Positions 57,735 through 64,000 of a stretch of 64,000 nt of DNA are shown in pieces (the stretch's first letter is position 1; every line of letters begins with the position of its first letter). Location of the stretch: positions 868,001 to 932,000 of the forward strand of contig NZ_OZ251603.1 in NCBI RefSeq assembly GCF_965243865.1, in the 5' to 3' direction. Source of the DNA: Hyphomicrobium_A sp965243865 (GTDB lineage: Bacteria > Pseudomonadota > Alphaproteobacteria > Rhizobiales > Hyphomicrobiaceae). Below the pieces are notes generated by a model that saw only the letters and a program-made list of their open reading frames with translations, did not search any database and was not told the DNA's origin. The position numbers and the translations under genes are program-made.

Positions 57735-59705
57735 GTGGTTGGGGGAAATGCGGCGGCCGCCATGGCCGGCATCGAAGCCGTGCGCGCGCTGGTCGACGAT
57801 GCAGAGCCGTTGCCGAGTGTGCGGCGCCTGGCGCTCGATCCCGAGCCCGGCGAGCCGCGCAACGGCATCAAGCCGGGGCAATGGCGCCCCGATGCGCTCG
57901 GCCTGCCGGATGGCTGTCCGGTGTCGGCGCTCGGCGTCGACGGCGGCAGTAACTACTTCCTCGACCCGATCGGGCAGCTGGTCGTCTACACCAAGCCCTA
58001 CGGCCAAGCCGACACGCTGGAATTGTTCCGCGGACGGCACAACTGGCTCTACTGGGCGTTTCCGAAGTTCTCGGCGAAAACGATCATCGATCAGAAGACT
58101 GGCGAGGAGCATCAGCTTGTCGACGGCTGGCGCAACGAGAAGGTGCGCGAGTGCCTGATCGCCGCGTGCACCGCCAAGGGCCCGTGGTCGCCGATCGACA
58201 AGATGCGCGGGCGCGGCTGCTGGCTGGATGAGCACGGCGGCATCGTCCTGCACTGCGGTCCCGACCTGGTGCTCGGTGGCCGCCGCCTGCCGCCGGGTGA
58301 GATCGACGGCATGGTGTATCCGACCCGGCCGCCGATCCCCCGCCCCTGGCCCCGACCCGTCGACGCCTCCATCAACCCCGCAAAGTTGCTGCAACCACTG
58401 CTGCGCACCTGGAATTGGGCGCGCCCCGACATCGATCCGCACCTGATGCTGGGATGGATCGGCGCGGCGTTCCTCGGCGCGGCGCTGCCCTGGCGGCCGA
58501 TCGCCTACGTGATCGGCGATGCCGGCACCGGCAAGTCGACACTGCAGGACCTGATCAAGGCGCTGCTGGGCGAGTGGCTGATCCAGACGGTGGAGACGAC
58601 GGCCGCCGGCATCTATCAGCACGTCGGGCACGATTGCGTGCCGATCGCCGTCGACGAGTTCGAAGGCAAGGGCGACAACCGCGCGGCCGTGAAAGTGCTC
58701 GAGCTGGCGCGGCAGGCGTGCTCGGGCGGCCTGATGCTGCGCGGTGGCGATCGGCACTCGGGCGTGCAGTTCGAGGCGCGCTCGACGTTCCTCTTCTCAT
58801 CCATCAACACGCCGCCGCTGAAGCCGCAGGATCTGAGCCGCATGGCGATCCTGCGCCTGCAGCGCCTCAAGGGCGGGCCGCCGCCGAACATCGACCACAA
58901 GGCGATGGGCGTGGTCGGGCGCTGCATCCTGCGCCGGCTGATCGACCAGTGGGACCGGTATCACTACACCTGGAAGGCGTTCCGCGACGAGCTGCAGCGC
59001 GGCGGCTATGACGCGCGCGGACAGGACACCTTCGGCACGCTGCTCGCGTGCGCGGATCTGATCGAGTTCGATGGCTGGGACGAAAGCCGGCTCAAGGTCG
59101 CCATCGAAGGGGACATGAAGCCGTGGTCGGAGGTGATGGCCGCGGGCCTGATGGCCGAGTTCGAAGACCGCGTCGAAAACTGGCGCAACTGCCTCAACCA
59201 CATGCTCTCGGTGGCTGTGGATGCGTGGCGCAACGGTAACAAGTCGACCGTCGGCGAGGTGCTGGAAACGTGGTGCCGCGAGGAAGGCTACTTCGAAGAC
59301 GCCGAAGCCGAAACTGTTCGCGAATACAGCCACGACCTTGTGAAAGTTCGCAAAGAGCTTTCAGCCGCGGGCCTGTCGTTGCAGCGACGGCGCGGCAAGG
59401 ACGATTGGCTCATCGTCCCCAACCACAATCCGCAGACGTGGAAGCTGTTCCAAGGCCGCGAATGGGCCGGCGATGTCGGTTCGGGCGTATGGGCCGGCGC
59501 GCTGCGTCAGGGGCCGCAGGGCACGCTGTGGGAGGCGGGGCAATGCACCGTCGCGGGCGTCAAGTCACGCTGCACGCTGATCTCGCTGCGCGCCCTCTAC
59601 GGACCCGGCGGCATCATGCGCCCCGACCCTCCCCCGGCCCCACTCACACCACCAAACCCTACGGGTCGCCAGCCCGACCCCGACCCTATCATGGCTGAAA
59701 AATGA
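57735..59705 (+). CDS. Phage replicative helicase/primase-type ATPase
   Basis: A 656-residue protein starting GTG. Walker A is YVIGDAGTGKSTLQDLIKAL (near residue 255), followed by PIAVDEFEGKGDNRAAVKVL as Walker B and an LFSSINTPPL sensor-like strand, the layout of D5/SF3-type replicative ATPases. The N-terminal 240 residues may form a substrate or DNA-binding part. It should unwind phage DNA together with the toprim protein. Confidence 0.82.
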   Translation: MVGGNAAAAMAGIEAVRALVDDAEPLPSVRRLALDPEPGEPRNGIKPGQWRPDALGLPDGCPVSALGVDGGSNYFLDPIGQLVVYTKPYGQADTLELFRGRHNWLYWAFPKFSAKTIIDQKTGEEHQLVDGWRNEKVRECLIAACTAKGPWSPIDKMRGRGCWLDEHGGIVLHCGPDLVLGGRRLPPGEIDGMVYPTRPPIPRPWPRPVDASINPAKLLQPLLRTWNWARPDIDPHLMLGWIGAAFLGAALPWRPIAYVIGDAGTGKSTLQDLIKALLGEWLIQTVETTAAGIYQHVGHDCVPIAVDEFEGKGDNRAAVKVLELARQACSGGLMLRGGDRHSGVQFEARSTFLFSSINTPPLKPQDLSRMAILRLQRLKGGPPPNIDHKAMGVVGRCILRRLIDQWDRYHYTWKAFRDELQRGGYDARGQDTFGTLLACADLIEFDGWDESRLKVAIEGDMKPWSEVMAAGLMAEFEDRVENWRNCLNHMLSVAVDAWRNGNKSTVGEVLETWCREEGYFEDAEAETVREYSHDLVKVRKELSAAGLSLQRRRGKDDWLIVPNHNPQTWKLFQGREWAGDVGSGVWAGALRQGPQGTLWEAGQCTVAGVKSRCTLISLRALYGPGGIMRPDPPPAPLTPPNPTGRQPDPDPIMAEK

Positions 59706-59719
59706 CGCGGATTTTTCGC

Positions 59720-60060
59720 GTGCGGAACGGGTTGGGGGAAGTGATCCGCGGGCGTTCCGCCCACAAGCGTCTGAACTGACGAGGGATTTCACCATTTCGG
59801 AACGGCGGAACATCGGAACGAGGGTAGCGCGTACGCGCGCGGGCGTGCGCGCGGATAAGAAACGCGCGCGCGTGTGCGCACGGCAATCTCACTGTTCCAC
59901 CGTTCCACCGTTCCGAAGAGTGAAATTTGATAGTTCCGCCAATGCCTTGCGCGCGGAACGGCAGCGGAACGGCGGAACGGTGACCGTTCCGCGGCAGGTT
60001 AAATACTGGGGTGATACTCCATGACAGCTGGAACGGGGAACGGCCTTGGAACGGCAGTGG
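59720..60060. repeat. GGAAC(G)/(C)GTTCC repeat array
   Basis: About 17 copies of GGAACG or CGTTCC in both orientations lie in 340 bp, mainly at 59723, 59797-59820, 59893-59916, 59932, 59954-59998 and, inside the next gene, 60029-60052. Several are in tandem with short spacers (CGGAACGG-CAG-CGGAACGG-CGGAACGG). They flank an alternating purine-pyrimidine tract. The array lies between the replication gene and the terminase genes and could be a packaging or origin site. Confidence 0.7.
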
Positions 60061-60713
60061 AATTGCTCGGCGGCTTCGGCGATCTCGGCCTCGGGAACGA
60101 GGGTGAGCAGACGTCGTTCCTGGACGCGGACGATGCGCCGATGCCAATGCCGGAGGCCAAGGGCACCAGCGGGCCGAAGGGCGGCCGGCCGAAGGGCGCG
60201 CGCAACCGGTCGACCGAGGAATGGCGCAGCTTCATCCTGAGCAAGTACCGCTCGCCGCTGGTGTTCCTGGCCGAGATGTGGAGCCGCACGCCGGCGCAGC
60301 TGGCCGCGGAGCTCGGGCTGTACAAGTTCCACGAGGGTAAGCTCGTGACGGCGCCGATTATCGACGCCGAAGGCCGCGTCATGCGGGACGAGGAAGGCCA
60401 CGAGCTGCGCCAGCCGGTGCTGGCGACGGGCGACGCAGCGGCCATGCAGCAGGCGGCTGCGATAGCGGCGCTGCCGTACCTGCACCAGAAGCAGCCGATG
60501 GCGCTCGAGGTGAAGCAGACGACGCGCGGCGTGGTGATCCTCGGCAGCCTCGAGGTTGCCGGCGCGGAGGGTGGCGACGACCTGGCGCTGCCGCTCGCGC
60601 AGGCGCCTGAGCGAGCCCAGCAAAATCAACAGGTTATCGATGTGGAGCCGGAGAAGTCTCACGCTCCGCAGTCTCACGATGCACCTAACCCGCTGGAGTA
60701 TCGCGATGAATAG
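60021..60713 (+). CDS. Putative small terminase subunit
   Basis: A 230-residue protein. The GPKGGRPKGARNRSTEEWRS start, then LSKYRSPLVFLAEMWSRTPA, a helical middle and an AAAIAALPYLHQKQPMALEV block are the usual pattern of terminase small-subunit-like proteins in alphaproteobacterial phages. It would recognise the packaging site. Two GGAACGG repeats fall in its first codons. Followed by the large terminase. Confidence 0.72.
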   Translation: MTAGTGNGLGTAVELLGGFGDLGLGNEGEQTSFLDADDAPMPMPEAKGTSGPKGGRPKGARNRSTEEWRSFILSKYRSPLVFLAEMWSRTPAQLAAELGLYKFHEGKLVTAPIIDAEGRVMRDEEGHELRQPVLATGDAAAMQQAAAIAALPYLHQKQPMALEVKQTTRGVVILGSLEVAGAEGGDDLALPLAQAPERAQQNQQVIDVEPEKSHAPQSHDAPNPLEYRDE

Positions 60714-60980
60714 CGCTGCGCATCCTGATCTGAAATCAGTGGGCAGATGCCCCAGCTGGTGCCCGAGCCTGGCGCGCCAGCGGCCCGGCGATGCGCGCGC
60801 GCCGAGGGGGGGTGCCCTTCGCGCGGCCGCGCGCGCCCGGGGGGGTGCCCCCGAAATCCGCGCCTCGAAGAACTTGCGCCCGTGCCCCCGCACCGTTTTC
60901 CGGCGACGGGGAAGCACCCCTAGGCCGAATTTTGGACGGCGAAACTTTGAAGGGCGGGCTGGGGTCGGGGGGAGCGTTGC

Positions 60981-61172
60981 ATGACCTTCGAAAAGCGAAA
61001 GCCAAAGCACGACTACAGGGCATTTCTTACGTCAGAAGAGATTCGTGACCTAGATAAAATCGACGTCGAGGCTGTGCATATCGATGCGCGGCGCCGGAAG
61101 CTGAGCCGGGAGCGCGCGCTGATCGTCACGCGCGCAATCCAGCGTTCGCGTCGAGAAGGCGGTGCCGTATGA
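60981..61172 (+). CDS. Prophage hypothetical protein
   Basis: A 63-residue basic protein: EKRKPKHDYRAFLTSEEIRD and LDKIDVEAVHIDARRRKLSR. It overlaps the large terminase start by four bases. Preceded by about 265 bp (60714-60980) that lack a convincing gene and are extremely GC-rich. Confidence 0.62.
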   Translation: MTFEKRKPKHDYRAFLTSEEIRDLDKIDVEAVHIDARRRKLSRERALIVTRAIQRSRREGGAV

Positions 61173-62803
61173 GCGCCGGCGAGCTCCCGTCAGCAATCCG
61201 CGTCTACAAGCCGGCCGGGCCGGTGGCGGCGGCGTTTCTGCGGGATGAGCACAGCGACGTGCGCGCCCTGCTCGGCCCCGTCGGCGGTGGCAAGTCGTCG
61301 ACGTGCATCTTCGACCTGATCCGCAACGCATGCGGCATGCCCGAGTGCATCGGCGAAGCGCCCGGCGTCGACGGCATCATCAAGTTCAAGGTTGCCGTGA
61401 TCGGCCAGACGTACGGCCAGATGGAACGCAACCTGTTCCCCACGTGGAAGCGCTGGCTGCCGGCTGACGGTGCAAATTGGACCGAAGCCGAGTTCACCGG
61501 CGGCGGCGGCCGCATGGCCGTGCACAAAATCGAGTGGGACATTCAGCGCGGTAACCGCCGCCTCCGCGTGTTCTTCGAGGCGGTGTTCGCAGCGCTCGGT
61601 GAGCACGTCGTCGAAGAGTTCATGCGCGGCTTCGAGCCGACGTGCTTCTGGTTCTACGAGGTCGATCTGCTGCCGGAAAGCTGCATCTCGCAGGCGATCT
61701 TTCGTCTCGGCCGCTATCCATCGGTTGCCGATCTCAAGCCGTCGACACCGCTGCGCGGTTTCCCCGGGTACACGCTGGGCAAGCTGCCGCCGGGCAAGGC
61801 CTACGGCGACCTGCCGCCGAACGTGCTCTATCGCAGCTTCATCATCTGCGACCTCAATGCGCCCGACGTCGACAGCTGGTTTTACAAGACCTTCGAAGAG
61901 GAGCGCCCCGACGGCTTCAAGCTCTACAAGCAGCCGAGCGGCCGCTCGAGCGCGGCAGAGAACAAGCAAAACCTGCCGCCGGGCTACTATGACCGCCAGG
62001 TCGCGGTGCTGCGCGACAAGAACCTGATCAAGCGCATGGTCGACGCGCAATACGCCCCATCGCGCGACGGCGAGCCCGTGTTTCCCGAGTACGACGACGC
62101 GCTGTTCTACGCCGACGAGGACATCAAGGCCGTGCCCGGCATCCCCGTCGAACTCGGCGTCGACGCCGGCCTCGGCAATCCCGCGGCGGTGATCAACCAG
62201 GTGCTGCCGAACGGGCAGTTCGTGACGCTCGGCGAGGTGGTGCCTGGCCGCATGAGCTGCCGGCGCTTCGCTGCCGAGATCAAGCGCGAGGTGGCGGAGA
62301 TCGCCGCGCTTTCCGGCCTGCCATTCCTCGATATCGCTTGCGGCTGGGGTGATCCCGCCGGCTTCCTTGGCGCCGACAAAGAGGACGGGCAGCTGGCCTG
62401 GATGGAGGAGCTCGCGTCCGAGCTCGGCTGCCCAATCGAGCCGGCGCCGTCGAACGAGGTCACGCTGCGCCTCGACGCAGTGCGCGACGAAATGGTTGTC
62501 GAGGCCGGCATTCCGAAGACGCGCATCTCGCGCCGCGCCAAGAAGCTGCGCAAGGGCTACGCCTCGCACTACTGCTACAAGGTCGACAAAGCGACCGGCC
62601 GGCCGGGCGTCGACGCCAAGCCGCACAAGGGGCCGTTTTCGCACGTCGCCGACGCGGATCAGTACCACAAGCTGGGCAAGAAAGGCCGCTACGGCACGAT
62701 CGCCCGCGAGCGCGTGGGCGCCGACGGCAAGCGCCACTCGTCGACGGCCGGCGACCGCAACCGCACCGTCATCGTCAAATCCAACACCCTTTCGAGCAGC
62801 TGA
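61169..62803 (+). CDS. Terminase large subunit
   Basis: A 544-residue packaging ATPase-nuclease. Walker A ALLGPVGGGKSSTC is near residue 34. The C-terminal nuclease region starts with VELGVDAGLGNPAAVINQVL (catalytic acidic residue) and contains ACGWGDPAGF. It pumps phage DNA into capsids. Overlaps the next gene by one base and the previous by four. Confidence 0.87.
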   Translation: MSAGELPSAIRVYKPAGPVAAAFLRDEHSDVRALLGPVGGGKSSTCIFDLIRNACGMPECIGEAPGVDGIIKFKVAVIGQTYGQMERNLFPTWKRWLPADGANWTEAEFTGGGGRMAVHKIEWDIQRGNRRLRVFFEAVFAALGEHVVEEFMRGFEPTCFWFYEVDLLPESCISQAIFRLGRYPSVADLKPSTPLRGFPGYTLGKLPPGKAYGDLPPNVLYRSFIICDLNAPDVDSWFYKTFEEERPDGFKLYKQPSGRSSAAENKQNLPPGYYDRQVAVLRDKNLIKRMVDAQYAPSRDGEPVFPEYDDALFYADEDIKAVPGIPVELGVDAGLGNPAAVINQVLPNGQFVTLGEVVPGRMSCRRFAAEIKREVAEIAALSGLPFLDIACGWGDPAGFLGADKEDGQLAWMEELASELGCPIEPAPSNEVTLRLDAVRDEMVVEAGIPKTRISRRAKKLRKGYASHYCYKVDKATGRPGVDAKPHKGPFSHVADADQYHKLGKKGRYGTIARERVGADGKRHSSTAGDRNRTVIVKSNTLSSS

Positions 62804-63264
62804 TGATCATCGAGCCCGCACAGGTCGCGGACGTCATGGCGTGGGCCATCGCCTACGGGTCGCCACTGCCGCGGCTGCAGTACAAATCGATCATCGCGCA
62901 GATCGTGGTCGCCGAGGCCTACGTCCTGCGCGAAGCCGAAGGGGGCGCCCCGCTCGCGATTGTCGGCTGTCTCGACATCGTCAGCGGCCAGCCGGGCGAG
63001 ATTTTCTTTCTCGCGCCGGCGGGCGGTCTGGGTCGCAAGCTGGTTGGCGTGTGCGCCCTCTCCCGTCGCCTGCTCGTGGCCGCCGACAGTCTGCGGCCTG
63101 CGGGCCTCGTGTGTTGGGTGCGTGACGACAACCCGCAAGGCGAGCGCCTGGCGCGCGCCCTCGGGTTCCATCCGACCGGCACCGGCGCCGGGTGGCAGCA
63201 GTGGAGGTTCGTAAGTGAGCCAGGTGACGAAAAGCATCGGCAAGATCTTCGGCGGCGACGATAG
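62803..63264 (+). CDS. GNAT-like phage protein
   Basis: A 153-residue protein. LSRRLLVAADSLRPAGLVCW then RDDNPQGERLARALGFHPTG gives the arm and the (A)RxLGF motif seen at the end of GNAT acetyltransferase folds. Small GNAT-like proteins sit between terminase and portal genes in podovirus-type prophages. Enzyme activity unproven. Confidence 0.68.
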   Translation: MIIEPAQVADVMAWAIAYGSPLPRLQYKSIIAQIVVAEAYVLREAEGGAPLAIVGCLDIVSGQPGEIFFLAPAGGLGRKLVGVCALSRRLLVAADSLRPAGLVCWVRDDNPQGERLARALGFHPTGTGAGWQQWRFVSEPGDEKHRQDLRRRR

Positions 63265-63436
63265 CTCCGATGCGCTCTATGAGGCGCAGGCCAAGTCCAT
63301 CGCCAAGCAGGACGCCGCGCTCGACAAAAAGGAAAGCGATCTCGCCGCGGCAGAGGAAGGCCAGCGCAAGGCGCGCTCGTCCAACCGCGGCTTGCTCGCC
63401 TTCATCGACGACCAGCTGAAGAAAGCGCTCGGGTAG
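63215..63436 (+). CDS. Small phage structural-region protein
   Basis: A 73-residue protein starting GTG inside the previous gene. SIGKIFGGDDSSDALYEAQA then a coiled-coil AKQDAALDKKESDLAAAEEG and a basic end. Proteins with KKIFG..P start occur in many phage head modules, possibly as scaffold or internal proteins. Confidence 0.62.
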   Translation: MSQVTKSIGKIFGGDDSSDALYEAQAKSIAKQDAALDKKESDLAAAEEGQRKARSSNRGLLAFIDDQLKKALG

Positions 63437-63440
63437 GCCA

Positions 63441-64000
63441 TTGGAACGCGCCGCCAAAGAGATGCGAGCCGATTGCGCTGACGCCTTCATGAAGGCGCAG
63501 CCCTATCACCGCGAGCTGCAGTCGATCTACCGCTACATGATGCCGTGGCGGCAGACGACGATCGACCGCGCGCCCGGCGGTGGCGGCCAGTCGGAAGGCG
63601 CCTCGATCGCCGACTACATCTTCGACGCCACCGGCATTTCTGCGGCGGCAAATTTCGCCGGCACCATCCAAGAGGATTGGATGCCGATGAACCGCGAGTT
63701 CTTCAAGCTCGAGGCCGGGCCGTTCCTGCCTGAAGAAACCGATCGAGACGAAATCAATCTCGCGTACAGCAAGATCACCCAACGGGTGCATGCGATCTCC
63801 GCGCGCCCGCAGCTGACGGCGCTGGAGTGCTTCTATGACTACTTCGCCGGCACGTGCGCGATGTACACGGCCAAGGGCAACGCGCGCACGATCATCAACG
63901 CGGCCGCCGCGCCGATCATCGAGCTGGCGATCGAGGACGGCCCGTGGGGCGAGACCTGGGACATTTACTGGAAGCGCGCCTATCGCTTCCGCGACCTGCC
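63441..64000 (+). CDS. Head-to-tail connector (portal) protein, cut by window end
   Basis: The frame is open from TTG 63441 to the right edge (at least 186 residues). YHRELQSIYRYMMPWRQTTI, GASIADYIFDATGISAAANF and AGTIQEDWMPMNREFFKLEA are the start of podovirus-type portal proteins (T7 gp8 group). It forms the dodecameric channel for DNA entry. Only the N-terminal third is in view. Confidence 0.78.
   Translation, partial: MERAAKEMRADCADAFMKAQPYHRELQSIYRYMMPWRQTTIDRAPGGGGQSEGASIADYIFDATGISAAANFAGTIQEDWMPMNREFFKLEAGPFLPEETDRDEINLAYSKITQRVHAISARPQLTALECFYDYFAGTCAMYTAKGNARTIINAAAAPIIELAIEDGPWGETWDIYWKRAYRFRDL

Noticed and set aside
59720..60060. GGAAC repeats as a CRISPR array or EcfG promoters
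   Set aside because: Units are only 6-8 bp, irregularly spaced and in both orientations, so not CRISPR. CGTT at 16-17 bp is not consistently present, so not EcfG promoters.
61190..62737. 515-codon minus-strand frame opposite the large terminase
   Set aside because: Repetitive Val/Arg/His/Asp composition expected from the complement of the terminase frame.

Overview
This window is about 62-65 percent GC DNA from an alphaproteobacterium, most likely of the order Hyphomicrobiales (Rhizobiales). Pointers are the GcrA-type C-terminal domains, the DUF1488-type protein, CIRCE-controlled groESL, small lysine-rich proteins typical of the order, and alphaproteobacterial-style prophage genes. I cannot name the genus from sequence alone.

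Positions 1-16900 hold ordinary enzymes mixed with many very small genes. The enzymes are an RlpA-like protein, LpxD, a GMC oxidoreductase with a Rieske-fold partner, a LysR regulator divergent from a beta-carbonic anhydrase, a TPR-less GT41 glycosyltransferase and a transglutaminase-like protein. The small-gene units are unusual. At least six, probably seven, copies of a short leader start them. In each leader one GCTCC arm can pair either with an upstream GRGAGC arm or with the Shine-Dalgarno of the next gene. Behind the leaders lie variable small ORFs and, in three cases, a paralogue of an unnamed 66-73 residue protein. A fourth paralogue lies downstream of groEL. Two cspA-type genes sit divergent to two of the leaders in duplicated loci.

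Positions 17000-25000 carry a complete kdp operon read leftwards: an extra 27-residue membrane peptide, kdpF, A, B, C, D, E. A hybrid histidine kinase/response regulator pair follows (25279-27497), then secreted proteins, a SnoaL-like protein and a MacAB-type efflux operon (30516-33728). Positions 33700-35800 are decayed and include a tyrosine-recombinase relic and a frameshifted membrane gene. A second transglutaminase-like gene, rsgA, CIRCE and groES-groEL follow (35794-39775).

Positions 40500-43800 are accessory: GcrA-like mini-proteins, an IS110 fragment fused to an excisionase-like remnant, a frameshifted serine recombinase, and two tRNA 3' ends (Arg-UCU, Lys-UUU) about 90 bp apart.

From the tRNA-Lys end to the right edge lies a prophage. 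A leftward operon (49834 to 43843) ends with an integrase. An immunity region (about 49990-51100) has a CI-like repressor and repeated operator-like sites. Rightward early genes include an Acb2/Tad1-type anti-defence candidate. Replication proteins (toprim and helicase), a GGAAC repeat array, the terminase subunits and a portal protein cut by the window edge follow. Two prophage features stand out. The integrase carries an inserted helix-turn-helix domain closely similar to that of the prophage's own repressor. Five successive gene junctions share one 17-nt stop/Shine-Dalgarno/start cassette.
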